Counted from the first letter of the stretch, positions 1-23,318 are shown. The stretch: DNA of 64,000 bases from Spongilla lacustris (GCA_949361645.1 OX442425.1:4279442-4343441); one strand, 5' to 3'. The notes: generated from the sequence alone by a model not told the origin. A program made the numbers and translations.

Positions 1-23
1 CACGTACATGTACTACATGTACT

Positions 24-192
<169 letters not shown>

Positions 193-2412
193 GTGGCCAG
201 GAAGTGTTGACAGAGCTCATTAGGAGGGTCACCCAGGGCCAGCAACAGATCCACAGACTTCGTAATGGCTTCTGTGGAAGACTACCAAAAAAAAAAAACT
301 GCTGCTATGACTATTAATACAGTTGTACACAAGAATACTCACCTTTGGGTCATCCAGCGTTGTCCTAAGGACACCTTTCAACTCCCCAATAATGACAGCA
401 CAGTCCTGCTGAATACCACTGAAGGAAGGCATGTGCTGGTACTGACAAAGAACCTTCTGCGCCTTGGTGTAGGTCCTGTGTATTGAAAAACCATTGTTGA
501 AATGGAGACACAAATACTATACAGCACAGTACTCATATACACATGTACATGTATACGTTATGTACATGCACATGTGTATACTCTGGAAACATACCCAACA
601 GCCTGAGAATAAAAGCGCATCTCCAAGCACTTCTTCAAGCGGGAAGGAAGTTCAAAAAGAAACTGCAGCTACATGTAGAATACAGTGCAAAAAACAAAAT
701 CAAATGTATGTACACATGCCACATGTACATGTATATGTACATGTGGCATGTGCATGCGTACACATGCATGCATACATGTACATACATGTTGCATGTGTAC
801 AGTTGTATATGTGCATGTGTACATGTACATGTGCACACGTGTTTACATGTGCATACATGTACATGTACATGTACATGCAGAAGGAACATGTAAATAATAT
901 ATACCTTCTTCAAAAGGTGGTGAACTCCGCAGAATTTTGTGATCTGTTGTTTGCGATCAGCTAAGGCACCATTGATGCTATTACTGGAACTTGATATTTC
1001 TGCCATCTTAGAATTGAGACGATTCATATCATCCTCCAACCGCTGGAAATCATCCTTCATCTACATGTACATGTATGTGTATGCATGTGTGCATGTGCAA
1101 CATACATGTACATGTATGTGCACATTTGTGCGTGTGAGAGCGAGTGTCAGTGAAGGAAATACGACAGCATGGACAAAGCCACTCAACATGTAACTAACAC
1201 CATCAGAAAAGTAAAAACATTTCACACTATTAATACATGTACATGTAGATTTAACAACTATCATTTGTACAATGGACCCTTTGCATGAAAGATTGGACCT
1301 ACAATAAACATCATGTTGGGAGTAAAAAACCTCAGCAGTTGCCTAGAGACATTGTGTCATGTTCATGGACCTTTACATAATAAAATGGCAACACTTGGAG
1401 TCATTCCTTTCCGCTCGGACAGTTATTCTCTAGCTGATCCAGTTCCTGCAGATCTAACTATGCTGCCAACAGTAAGCTTGACATATATGTAGTCTGACAT
1501 ACATGTACCAAGAGTGTTTTTAAAGCCGTCACGATATACATGTACCAGACTCTGCCTAGCTTACTGTTGGCAGCATAATTGGATCAGGAACTCAACCAGC
1601 CGAAGGATAAACGTCCAGGCTGGAAGGAATTACTCCAAACATTCGCAAAGGTCCGCGAATGTGTCACAATGCCACCACTAAGGTTTTACTCCAGACATGA
1701 CATTTATCGTAGTTCCAGTCTTTCATGCAAAGGGTCCATTAAGTACACTTTACAAAGGAATACCTTCAATTCATTCTCAAATTTTAAATCTGAGATGCAT
1801 GAAAGCTGCATATCAAATCTGCAAATAATACAATTTACATGGTTCTAACTACAATGCAATTATGCATTACATTTCCATACATTCTAATGATAAATGGCCT
1901 ACATGTATGTACATGTACATGTTGTAAATGCACTCTCAGGTGTACATCTACCACTTTTAGTACAAAGTGAGCCCAAAAAAAGCACTTATCATATATCCTG
2001 AGGTTAAATTTCTCAGTGCAAAATTCAAGGAGCTCCATCAATGTTTTTGCTGATGACAATTCACAGGGACCTATCCTTTATACTACATACATGTACTTGT
2101 ACATTCATTGCAGACAGGTTAAAACGGAACAGTGACTCGTACAAACACAAGGATTACCTCTCGAATGGTTTCTGATGCCTTGATAAATTTGGAATGGTTC
2201 TCATACACCAAGTACTGCATCTTACTGTCTAGCTCAGATATGTCTGAAAGTAAAAATAAAATGTAAACTATATAGCATGCACATGTATGGGAGACCCACA
2301 CTTTCTGTTCCAGCACCTTTGGCCATATTACAGAGGAAACATGCAGCATAAGTTTTGGGTACCATCAACTGGGCCTTCCAAGTGGGTGAGGCTTACGTAC
2401 ACGTAAAGTAGG

Positions 2413-2459
<47 letters not shown>

Positions 2460-3093
2460 ATTTTTATCGTCTCACATGTACATGAAGTAATGTATAGCCT
2501 TAGTATTTGCACTGTACATTGTATATTACCATATACCTGTACATAATTACACAATAACAATATTGGTAATTTTCCAAAGAGTGCACTATTGCTGTACATA
2601 ACATTGTACATGTATATGATTGTATTTAGTACTCATCCACCCCATACATGTATAGCCACAAAAACACGACACAACCAAACAGGCAATGCACTGGCTCACT
2701 ATGGGTGTGGCTTGTTGAGGACATGTACATACATGTATGGGGGTGTACACGCACGTGCGTAGCAATTTTTCGCCTTTAGTGGCACAGCAATGCCTAATAA
2801 TATATGCTATCACTTTAATACGATCATACATGTACATGCACACACGCATATACTACTGTGGTACCTTTCTTAGTTCGCTCTTCACGTTTGTACAAATCAT
2901 TGAGGGAAGAATCTTTAAGCACACTGTTCATATACTTGTCAACAGTAAACTCTGCTCTATCGATGTTCAATGGGTCATCTTGAACCTGGCTTTTTGCACT
3001 CTCGTCCACCCCATAGTACATCCGAAGGAGACCTCTCCTCCGCCTCCGCAACAACTGGTCGTCACTTCCATTGTCTAAATGTGCGGACTTCAT
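193..3093 (-). CDS. VPS51: VPS51 (GARP/EARP tethering complex subunit), 5' part, continues beyond the window
   Basis: Six exons read on the minus strand: 3093-2865, 2243-2158, 1060-905, 668-595, 475-343 and 257-193. All have GT-AG borders and compatible phases, giving about 247 residues. VPS51 is the shared subunit of the GARP and EARP complexes, which tether endosome-derived vesicles at the trans-Golgi or recycling endosomes. Family matches seen: RRRRRGLLRMYYG near residue 20, LVYENHSKFIKASETIR in exon 2, a heptad-rich helix (MKDDFQRLEDDMNRLNSKM) then GVHHLLKK in exon 3, LQFLFELPSRLKKC in exon 4, QYQHMPSF in exon 5 and VDLLLALGDPPNELC in exon 6. These follow human VPS51 in order. The start is the first in-frame ATG (MKSAHLDNG). 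An upstream ATG at 3152 (MSEEALDPQPS) has no splice that keeps frame. The last donor (192-191) lies against the CA microsatellite, and the rest of the gene is off the left edge. Confidence 0.9.
2415..2457. repeat. (GT)n microsatellite in VPS51 intron 1
   Basis: About 21 GT units between VPS51 exons 1 and 2. Confidence 0.95.
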
Positions 3094-3410
3094 ATGTAAG
3101 TTTCTGGTGCCCAAAACTCACCGCTTGGCTGTGGATCCAGAGCTTCCTCCGACATTCTCACCGATCAAATCACTTACATGTAGCCTCACGTGACCTCAAA
3201 CCCCACCCACCATTATACTCATCGTTTTATCTTTTTTTTCTTTTCAAATATACCTTCATAATATGATCATTTGCCTATCCTTCAGTAAGAACTTTGATTT
3301 ATTTTTTCTTCTGTATCACTGGAGCTGTTTGTCTACAGCAATTTGATAGACGCATTATGCCGTGCACTTCCGTATACTGATTGAGCCACGCCCCTCTGTC
3401 TAAATGCGCG
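3094..3410. promoter_or_regulatory. Shared divergent promoter interval between VPS51 and HPS1
   Basis: Only 317 bp separate the two start codons (3093 minus, 3411 plus), so both 5' UTRs and core promoters must fit here or overlap the genes. No clear TATA box is visible. There is one ACATGTA-type palindrome near 3176 and a T-rich stretch near 3230-3245. Promoter function is inferred from the head-to-head layout. Confidence 0.6.
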
Positions 3411-15636
<12,226 letters not shown>

Positions 15637-15769
15637 AACATGTTGCACTGTATGGTGTTTTTATTTAATTGTTGTTCAAGCCTTACATGTCTAGATGTGT
15701 GTATGATTAAGATAACATTAATGAAATCTATAACCTGACCTATTAAAAACTGCCTGACCTATTAATACT

Positions 15770-15775
15770 AATAAA
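15770..15775 (+). promoter_or_regulatory. Candidate polyadenylation signal of HPS1 (AATAAA)
   Basis: An AATAAA hexamer lies 134 bp after the HPS1 stop codon, in the 420-bp convergent gap before the end of MRPS12. The position suits a short 3' UTR; use is not shown by sequence alone. Confidence 0.45.
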
Positions 15776-16055
15776 AACTGCTAGCATTTGCCATTATGCA
15801 TGCAGCTATTCCTATGCTTGTATGTAGTCAATACAATATACATTTATATATTTACAATATTCTTTTTTAAGTGGAAGTCCTTTCATTTTCCTTTCTCAGA
15901 TACACTGCATTGATACAAGTTGATGTTATCAAAAGTGGTGCCAATCCCATGCATCCAAACATATAACACTACATGTATATGAGCACAAGGAACACAGGTT
16001 GTTCCATTCTTCTGAGTATAGGTGACTTCTAATATACCAGGGGGCAATATACGCA

Positions 16056-16604
16056 CTACTTTGCTGTGTGAGCGCAGTCATATTTTCCTCTAACGACTTT
16101 CACTTTCAATCCAGGAAGGTCTTGGGTTCGTCCTCCTTGGATCAAAACAACGTGATGTTCCTGAAGAGTATGCTTTTCCTTGGGTATGTACGCCGTTAGT
16201 TCCTTCCCGTTGCTGAGCCGTACGCGGCAACATTTCCTCTGAGCAGAGTTTGGTTTCTTTGGCTTGCGAATTATTGTTTGTAAAACAAGCCCCTTCATCT
16301 GTGGTCTTCCTTCCAAAGGACCTAGCCGTGGCGGCTTGCGTTTGACAGGCCCATTTCGTATGATTTGATTCAGGGTGCGTTGAGAGACACTGCTACTGTG
16401 GATGTGGCGTTCGTGAGTAAGAGACGTCCAAAGACTGACACACCACTGCGAAACTTGCTGCGCTGTATATAGAACAGAAGCGTAGCAATATTATTCAAGA
16501 AGGTATCTACGAAAATATTCTGTAACGAGAACATTCTCTGCTCCATGCAAGACACTGGCATTAGCACATCGCAATGCATCCAGCTTACCGAACGGAAGCC
16601 TCAT
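16056..16604 (-). CDS. MRPS12: Mitochondrial ribosomal protein uS12m (MRPS12), complete, two exons
   Basis: Exon 1 is 16604-16589 (MRLPF plus one base), with donor GTAAGC. Exon 2 is 16462-16056, after acceptor TATACAG. The joined frame gives 140 residues (human MRPS12 is 138). The protein belongs to the mitoribosomal small subunit decoding centre. The mature part shows [10 protein letters not shown], the uS12 loop [39 protein letters not shown] and the terminal [10 protein letters not shown], all classic uS12 motifs. The residues before TLNQ are rich in Ser, Arg and Thr with few acids, consistent with a mitochondrial targeting peptide. Without the short first exon the frame has no ATG before an upstream stop, which supports the splice. 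It is convergent with HPS1; the next gene on the same strand starts 1.3 kb upstream. Confidence 0.93.
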
Positions 16605-16948
16605 TCCAATTGAAGAGCAGTGCTCTAGTTCCCAGACATACAGTACATGCACATATTATTATATAGTTAAGTAACTTAAAGTAGGAAAGCGCTAGGCGCT
16701 AGCGCTGTAAGTAAGGCTAGCTCTTTATCATGAATAAGAATAATCAACGAAGGGATCAGTTCTTTACTTGTTGGCGCTTATTTTCCCCGCATGCACGTCC
16801 GATCCGGCGATCCATGCTTAACTTTTAACTTGAGATGCTAGTACTGTACTAGTAATTAAATTTCAATACTGCTTCTCAAAGCCCAATGTGCACTGTTTAT
16901 AAATTATAACACATGTTGCAAAAGGTTGCAATTGAAAGCACAGTAGAA
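16605..16948. other. Intergenic gap between the MRPS12 start and the GPCR stop
   Basis: This is AT-rich non-coding DNA containing the MRPS12 promoter and the GPCR 3' end, both on the minus strand. No further gene or recognisable repeat is seen apart from a small GCTAGCGCT-like palindrome near 16690-16705. Confidence 0.5.
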
Positions 16949-17953
16949 TTAAGTATCACAAGGCAGTAGGTAGCATGTGTCATTGCTGCTAGCCACTGTT
17001 ATGGTTGTTTCGTTCATTGTCACATTACCTTCCTTTTCTATGGAACCAAAATTCTTTGGTACACTTTTCAGTCCATACAAGGATTTGAGCTTTTTCTTTC
17101 CAGTCAGGGCAAGTATTATAATCATGTGAACCAGAAGTGCTGTGCCAGCTGCCAAAGTCCAAGCTGGAACAAAGAATGCACTAGCATATAGCAGATCAGG
17201 TATCAACTCTCCCTTTGACATAAGTAGACGATTAACAAAAGGAATTATGAAGAACAAGCAGAAGACAACAGGATACACAATGAGGGGAAGAAGGTGCTTC
17301 AGAGCTTCCCTGTGCTGTTGACTGTCATGATGCCTCCAGCATGCCCTCCATGTCAGAACTGCAGTCATCGAAACCACTGCCATTACTTCAATCATGAGAA
17401 TGAAGAATGCAATGCCATAGAATAGTGTAAATTGCTCAATCTCTCCAATTTTGTCAACTTCTGAGGGACAGTTATTGTGCCAATTTTGAATCCAGCACCA
17501 ACCTCCTGATTGTCCATACGAGTCAGTGAAGAATGGGACCAGGGCCATGGCAAGCGGGATAAACACGGAGCACAACACGTACACCACCTCAAGCCACGTG
17601 ATCATGAAATTCTTGTGAAATACAGAAAAGCAAAACAGATGGAAAGTGAGGCACACGACAAAAAACACTTTCATCAAAACTGTTGCTTGGAGAAAAAAGC
17701 CAAATGCTTTGCACACAGAAGGAGGTGCTGAAAAGGCAAGCAATGCCCCAACTGCAGAAGCGCCGAAAAGGAGCGAACTCAGTCCCTGGTAAAGAGCTAA
17801 ACGATATGATAGTTTCTTGTGCAGTTTAAGAATCAGCAGGATAGCGATCGCACACGTACATACTGCTACAGAGGCACCTCCAGTGGCAGTACCTAGACGA
17901 TGAACTTCTTCCAAAAGATCAGGTGGCACCGGCACGGAGCAATTGGGCTTCAT
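16949..17953 (-). CDS. Intronless seven-transmembrane receptor, cAMP-receptor-like/GPR157-like
   Basis: A single open frame of 334 residues. Seven hydrophobic segments are visible at roughly residues 23-43, 52-74, 84-110, 120-141, 175-200, 220-241 and 256-282. Cys81 at the top of TM3 and Cys153 in the second outer loop (GGWCWIQ) can form the usual disulfide. GWCW together with LLPLIVYPVVF and IIPFVNR in TM6 resembles the Dictyostelium cAMP-receptor/GPR157-like group rather than rhodopsin-class receptors, and no DRY or NPxxY motif is present. The N-terminus has one potential glycosylation site (NCS at residue 4). The cytoplasmic tail is short, with a basic KKKLK stretch after TM7. The expected role is a plasma-membrane G-protein-coupled receptor of unknown ligand. 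The family assignment is from motif memory. The ATG at 17953 is the only sensible start. Confidence 0.85.
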   Translation of the reverse strand: MKPNCSVPVPPDLLEEVHRLGTATGGASVAVCTCAIAILLILKLHKKLSYRLALYQGLSSLLFGASAVGALLAFSAPPSVCKAFGFFLQATVLMKVFFVVCLTFHLFCFSVFHKNFMITWLEVVYVLCSVFIPLAMALVPFFTDSYGQSGGWCWIQNWHNNCPSEVDKIGEIEQFTLFYGIAFFILMIEVMAVVSMTAVLTWRACWRHHDSQQHREALKHLLPLIVYPVVFCLFFIIPFVNRLLMSKGELIPDLLYASAFFVPAWTLAAGTALLVHMIIILALTGKKKLKSLYGLKSVPKNFGSIEKEGNVTMNETTITVASSNDTCYLLPCDT

Positions 17954-18372
17954 ATGCGCTGGACAGAGTCAGACTACCGGCGAGGAATTCTCTGAGGGTG
18001 GATCCGATATGAATAATTACTGTGGATAAGGGTGTGGCTACGCCAGGCCCAGACTACTAGGCTCGGGCCCGAACGGCCTGGAGGCGTATGTCATACTAAG
18101 CACAAATCGCACATGTATAATTATGTGCAGGATGTGCAACATGACGTCACGACATATACATCGTGATGTTGAGATACATATCAATACCATGTCAGTGGAT
18201 CCACGGAGTCCAATTCAAATGAATATGATTACATACATAGACGATGGGCCCGGGGGGTCGATGGTTCCTCCCCCCCCCCCCTCCCCCTTTGAAAGTCTGG
18301 CTACGGCCCTGATAGATTATTACTAAGCAATTATGCTATGATTTTGGAACTCAAAAATTGCGGAAGTTGCAT

Positions 18373-18530
18373 AGCTCCTCCTCCATAGATCTAGAGCTAT
18401 TTATGTGCTATAATTGTATAATCTGTATTGTAAAGCTATTTATGATTTTAATGATATTACAAGTCATTACAATACAGATTATACAATTATAGCACATAAA
18501 TACAATATTCAGCTCTATGGTGGAGGAGAT
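18373..18530. mobile_element. Palindromic MITE-like hairpin
   Basis: The left arm includes TGCTATAATTGTATAATC and the right arm its complement GATTATACAATTATAGCA. The outer parts CTCCTCCATAGATCTAGAGC and GCTCTATGGTGGAGGAG also pair. The loop is about 35 bp of AT-rich DNA. It sits at the edge of a retroelement fragment. Confidence 0.75.
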
Positions 18531-18535
18531 ATCCT

Positions 18536-18960
18536 CGAGAGGAATTGGCACAGACAAAGTGGAGGTTCAACCGGCCATAGATCTTGTTCACTTTGGCCGG
18601 CACATGGAAGTGGCAAGTCTGGAGGCTACTGCGGAGATGATGGCAGTGGCTTCCTTTCCCCAAGCCCCATAGGCTCTAACAACCATGGGGACACATACCC
18701 ATCCTGCCTAGCTCTGAGCATTTTGGGTCATTAGCTTGGTGCTTCTTAGAGTCAGTACCCTGGGCAGCAGCTGCGGCCAACACTCACGCTTCCATCAAAG
18801 GGACAGGATTTAGCGGTGAGGTGATGGACACATCTAATGCTGCAGTTCTGCACAAGACTCATTTGGGAAGTAAGGTGTCAGCTGGACGGGTCTTGCTGTG
18901 GTCTCTACTTAAGTTGTTGCCAACCTCCACCTTAACCCCAATGTGCGCCCTATGACAGGT
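18536..18960 (-). pseudogene. Retroelement 3'-end fragment (copy C), degraded
   Basis: Minus-strand frames show GVKVEVGNNLSRDHSKTRPA and then KVNKIYGRLNLHFVCANS. These match the C-terminal region of a reverse-transcriptase polyprotein family that I remember from sponge and coral genomes (VEVGSNLTxDHSHTRPADVL and ELYGRLNLHLV). Stops and frame changes break it. The same family lies at 20816-22440 and, on the plus strand, 23004-23318. Confidence 0.6.
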
Positions 18961-18986
18961 CTCCACACCACGATGTCCCTAATCCT

Positions 18987-19280
18987 ACAAGATATAAAAA
19001 TTTAATTAAAATAAAATTGGTGATGTAGGATTTGTAGGCAGCAATTGAGTAAAAAGTAAGGAAACAAGGAATTACGCGGATATTATGCATTCATTTAATT
19101 ATAAATATTACATACCTACATTTAGCACAGAATTTCAGGCAAGTAATTTGCTAGATAATGTAGGTCTGTAATATTTATAATTTAATGAATGCATAATATC
19201 CATAATTCCTTGTTTCCTTACTTTTTACTCAATTGCTGCCTACAAATCCTACATCACCAATTTTATTTTTTATATCTTGT
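18987..19280. mobile_element. Full palindromic MITE, family 2
   Basis: The ends are ACAAGATATAAAAA and TTTTTTATATCTTGT. The arms pair along most of their length, for example AAAATTGGTGATGTAGGATT with AATCCTACATCACCAATTTT, and GTAAGGAAACAAGGAATTA with its complement. The centre is near 19135. Fragments occur at 10291-10360 and about 62992-63060. No coding capacity. Confidence 0.85.
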
Positions 19281-20008
19281 TTCACTCCTTTTTTTCCCCC
19301 GGCAGGTTCCTACTTATATGTTGCATGCATGAGAGCAAACAAAGAAAGAAGGGCAATCTTGGAATATAATATAGTGCATCACATCACAGCAGTATACTTG
19401 CTATCAATATTAAATCACATAATAATCAAACAATTTCTTTCTTTTAAACAGCTAAGTATCTCAACTGGCATGTGAGCAACACCCAGTCTCTCAGCCAGGT
19501 TATTTTGAAAGGCGAGGGGACCCCTATAAAAGAAGTAGTAGTGGAGGAGAAGAGATATTAGTAGTGAATGAACAACATACAATGCTCAGACCACATATGC
19601 CCTTACCCTGGCTCCAACCAGAGCATCATGATATTTAATGCCATTTACTAATGCCTAGCCTAACACGCTTTTCATTAAACCGCTATGGATTACCAGCTAC
19701 CAAAATTGGTTTATCAGGATCAACCTAAGCATAGCACACACACACACACTCCCACTATCCTCACATGATTCAAAGCCATCTTCTCTTGACTGAAGGTACG
19801 CATGCGTTCTCCAAAGTCAGTAGCAAAGGCATCAGGATTAATCACCTTAAATGTCTGTCCTTGATGTGAGGATGTATATGATTAAAACAATTGGCCATTC
19901 ACACCAAAAGATGCTTACCAGATTGCTTGCCATTTCATAAGTGGTGGGCAAAAGGACCACCACTGAGTGCAGCACAGAATAGGTCTACCATCATGGCCAA
20001 ACTGTATC

Positions 20009-20179
20009 ACAGGAAAAAAATATCGTATTCCCAGGTTGATAACGACTAAATCAACCATTGAGGTCCGTCAAGTCAACTGTGAATTCTTTTAATAGCCTAT
20101 CAACCTGGGATCAACTTGGGATCGTCAAACAAAACCCAGGGTAAACCCAGGGCTGGGAATGCGATATTTTTTCCTGTCT
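20009..20179. mobile_element. Small palindromic MITE (ACAGGAAAAAAATATCG ends)
   Basis: The left end ACAGGAAAAAAATATCGTAT and the right end (inverse, GCGATATTTTTTCCTGT) pair with a few mismatches. The inner CCAGGTTGATA pairs with TATCAACCTGG. The element is 171 bp and non-coding. Confidence 0.75.
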
Positions 20180-20214
20180 ATGTCCATTATATCCAGCTGT
20201 GTTGGGGCAAACAG

Positions 20215-20815
20215 GTGGAGAAGGAAGTGATTCGTGAAGGAGGGGAAGGAAGAAGAGAGGGAGAGGAGAGAGGAAGGGAAGGGAGAAGAGAAGGGGGAGA
20301 GAAGGGGGAGAGAAGGGGGAGAGAATGGGAAGGGAGAAGGGAAGGGGGAGAGGAGGGGAAGGGAGGAGGGGAGGAGGTGAAGGGAGAATGAGGAGGTGAA
20401 GGGAGGAGGGTGAGGAGGTGAATGGAGGATGGGAGGTGAAGGGAGGAGGGTGAGGAGGTGAATGTAGGATGGGAGGTGAAGAAGGGAGAAGAGAAGCCCT
20501 GGGGAGAGGAGAGGAAGGGAGGATGGGAAGGGAGAAGAGAAGGGGGAGAGGAGGGGAAGGGAGGAGGGAAGGGAGGGGGAAGGGAGAAAGGTGAGGAGGT
20601 GAAGGGAGGAGGGTGAGGAGGTAAAGGGAGGAGGGTGAGGAGGTGAAGGGAGGAGGGTGAGGAGGTGAAGGGAGGAGGGTGAGGAGGTGAAGGGAGGAGG
20701 GTGAGGAGGTGAAGGGAGGAGGGTGAGGAGGTGAAGGGAGGAGGGTGAGGAGGTGAAGGGAGGAGGGTGAGGAGGTGAAGGGAGGAGGGTGAGGAGGTGA
20801 AGGGAGGAGGGTGAG
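20215..20815. repeat. Polypurine minisatellite (GGAGGTGAAGGGAGGAGGGTGA, 21-22 bp)
   Basis: About 600 bp of nearly pure purine on the plus strand. The right half (from about 20590) is a regular array of about 11 units; the left half is irregular GA-rich DNA. All three minus frames stay open with Pro/Ser/Leu repeats, which is a composition effect and not coding. Confidence 0.93.
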
Positions 20816-20960
20816 GGCACAGTGCACATTGGAAGCCCTCTGATCTATCAAGGCCAAGCCACCATTTAATGGCAATCTGAAAAACTGGGGGATCCATATG
20901 AAGCCCCAAGCTATCAGAGGGCACAATGGAATAATATATTTTTTGTACTGGACAACTTAC
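20816..20960 (-). pseudogene. Retroelement fragment (copy B), abutting the purine minisatellite
   Basis: The minus frame reads IVPSDSLGLHMDPPVFQIAI and then KWWLGLDRSEGFQCALCPH. This equals the family's conserved stretch before the Cys-x-x-Cys segment. The reading continues straight into the minisatellite, so the rest of the copy has been lost or replaced. Confidence 0.65.
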
Positions 20961-20999
20961 ATGTACACACAACATTTGCTATATTAAATCCACACTACA

Positions 21000-22440
21000 G
21001 TTAATTAGATGGGAGCCACCTGGAGAGGATTGCTGTCATATTCGCTCTCACCAAATGCAGGTTGAGCCTACTAAAGAGCTCAGAAAGCACAGCTGACTTT
21101 GTTTTGCCCGATGTTATGGCAAGATGGGAGGCAAGCATTTAAAATGAATCCATGGCTTCCTTATCCCAAGCACCATAGGACTCTGTGATCAGAGGTATAC
21201 AACACCAGGCCAAGCCATAGCATTTGAGGTCATTTACCGTGTGTTTTTGCTCTTCAGTGGACAAGGCAGCTGCCCCAGCTGACAATCCCGCTACTAATAC
21301 AATTTATGGATCTAGTGGTGATGTCACTGAGATGTCAAAGGCAGCTGGTTTACCAAGGGCCCAGTTAGGTAGCAAAAGTCTGCATGGCGTGAGTGGTCAT
21401 GATCAGAAGTAAGGTTGCTACCCATCTCCACCTTCACACTCAAGTGGGCTCTTCCGCCAACACATTGCGCAGATAGTTGTGACGGGTGACCATGTCTCCT
21501 GGAGCTGTTGTGGCATGGTGCATGACCAAGGGGATCTAACACACTGTTTGGGCATAGGGCACACTGGGAACCATTAGAGGTGTCCAAACCAATGACCACT
21601 TGACAGCTACCTGGACTACTGAAGGCTCAAGAAAAAGGCCGAGACCTTCAGAAGGGACTATAGACAGCCATGAAGCAGCATGTGGGGATGAGACAGACAA
21701 CAGACAACCTTATCAGCAACAGTAGAAGCAATCAGGATGTTATTAAACTGATGGATGTCAATCCTGCTCGAAAGTTGCTATTGATTGGACTGGAGATGAA
21801 AAGAAACCATGGGCCATCAGCCTGAATGGCATCAGAAGGAGGTACGGATACATTAAATGTCTGTACTGCATGAGAGAGATGGTGGTTTGATATAGAGCCA
21901 TTACCAGAGGAGCATAGAGATGCAATAAATGCTGCAGGGACAGAGACCTCATGCCCAACCCTCCTCTTATTAGGCTTAGCTGGGCCTGCTGCCAGGCAAC
22001 ACCAGTTGTATCAACTGCAGTGCATGAAGAATGAACAACTTCATCAAAAAGCTGATAAGAGGCCATATCAAGTGAGGGAGGAGTGGCACAGGCTAGATGT
22101 ACAAGCCGACAGAACCCACCACACATACACAAAAGTGTTAAAGCAATTGGAGGGTCAACTTCCTCAAGTCTTTCAAGCGGGGGGGGGGGGCTTGCCTCAA
22201 ACCTCTTCCTGGAGATAAAGGCTGAGCAAAGATTTTGTCACCAATCGGAATTCCCAAGATCTCAATGTTGAGATTGTGAGATTGTTTCATGTCAGAGGGG
22301 AACAAGCTCAGATCACTTTGGCTGATGAGCTCACATTTTAACACATTAATATTCACAAAGAGGCCAAGTGATGGACCAATACCTTTGATCAATGCCAGTG
22401 CTGCCCTATGCACTGCAGATATGGGACCAGCCTGCACTTC
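21000..22440 (-). pseudogene. Retroelement (reverse-transcriptase polyprotein) remnant, copy A
   Basis: Read in the minus direction, the order is: RT thumb region GPSLGLFVNINVLKCELIS and ILGIPIGDKIF (22440-22150), then LVHLACATPPSLDMA, then QAQLSLIRGGLGMRSLSLQH (about 22000), then GLDTSNGSQCALCP (about 21570), then RAHLSVKVEMGSNLTSDHDH (about 21440), then decayed sequence to about 21000. The order matches intact members of this sponge/coral non-LTR-like family. Frameshifts separate every block. The palm catalytic motif is not present, so this is a 5'-truncated dead copy. Confidence 0.7.
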
Positions 22441-23003
22441 GTCATCATTATCAGATACCAGGCATGGAATTGAACATGTGAACAGACCTCATCATCTTTA
22501 GTTATTGCAGAAATCAGTAAGTTCAAGACCAGGTCAAAAAAGTCCAGGTGGATCCCCTTGCTGAGCTCCAGAATAGTAAATGGCTGGCATTAGGGCCTTT
22601 ATTTATTTTAAAAAAAATACTGACGTTGATTTATAATTACTCTAGTAATTAATGATAATTTTATTTATAATAACTACGTCACAAAAAAATGCCTTCACGT
22701 CAGGAAAAGAATCGACGCGCAAGGTGTCGCGCACAGCCCGCAGTCTGAAAAAGAACGGACCTCTCGACGCACTAGGTATCGAGCAGATTCTGAAATGGAG
22801 CGGAATGATAAAAGAGAACGATATTGGCAGAGTTCTCAACGTGCTCGCTCGGCGAAAGAGTTAAGGTCACCCAAAGGTATGTCGTACATGCCATCTACTC
22901 TTACATGTACTACATTTGTACCTATAATAGTGTGGTAGTGCGGGACTACATGCATGTACTGTATAAATAAAGTTAAATACGAATTCGAATTATTAAAATT
23001 AGC

Positions 23004-23318
23004 GTGGCAATTATTTTTACGAATGAATTCGATGAGTCTTGTTCAGCAGCTGGAGTAGCTGCAGTAGCCGCAGAGTCCCGCAAACATGTTGCTAACGACC
23101 CTAAGTGCTTCGAGCTGGGGTGGACCTGTGTTCCATTGGCTGTAGAAACCTATGGGAATTGGGGGGTGGAGGCCCAAGTAACATTTTCCCGCCTAGCCTC
23201 TCTACTTGCTGCAAGCCACAGTGTGTCAAAATCAAAGGCAACAGCTGACCCTGGCCAGGGGTCTAAGGCCAAAATAGATGTTACATATACAGTGCTCATA
23301 TTGAACTCTTTAGTGTAA
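23004..23318 (+). pseudogene. Retroelement C-terminal fragment inside the DNA transposon
   Basis: The open frame includes SCSAAGVAAVAAESRKHVAN, DPKCFELGWTCVPLAVETYG and VTFSRLASLLAASHS. This is the C-terminal block of the same retroelement family as the fragments at 18.5-22.4 kb, but on the opposite strand. It begins 20 bp inside the left TIR. It is a partial copy without a start or the upstream RT. It may be a nested insertion or a captured piece. Confidence 0.65.

Noticed and set aside
3120..3152. Alternative VPS51 start MSEEALDPQPS at 3152 with a GTGAGT donor
   Set aside because: Neither nearby AG acceptor keeps the reading frame into the main exon, so the ATG at 3093 was preferred.
17510..17731. 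Plus-strand 73-codon frame
   Set aside because: It is a shadow of the GPCR coding strand.
20111..20975. Three overlapping minus frames of 234-271 codons rich in Pro, Ser and Leu
   Set aside because: Frames stay open in all registers because the strand is nearly pure pyrimidine. Only the first part is a retroelement fragment.
22652..22864. Basic 70-codon plus frame and alternative Arg-rich frame from 22690
   Set aside because: The charged composition hints at a transposon-derived N-terminus, but no family motif or continuation is visible.
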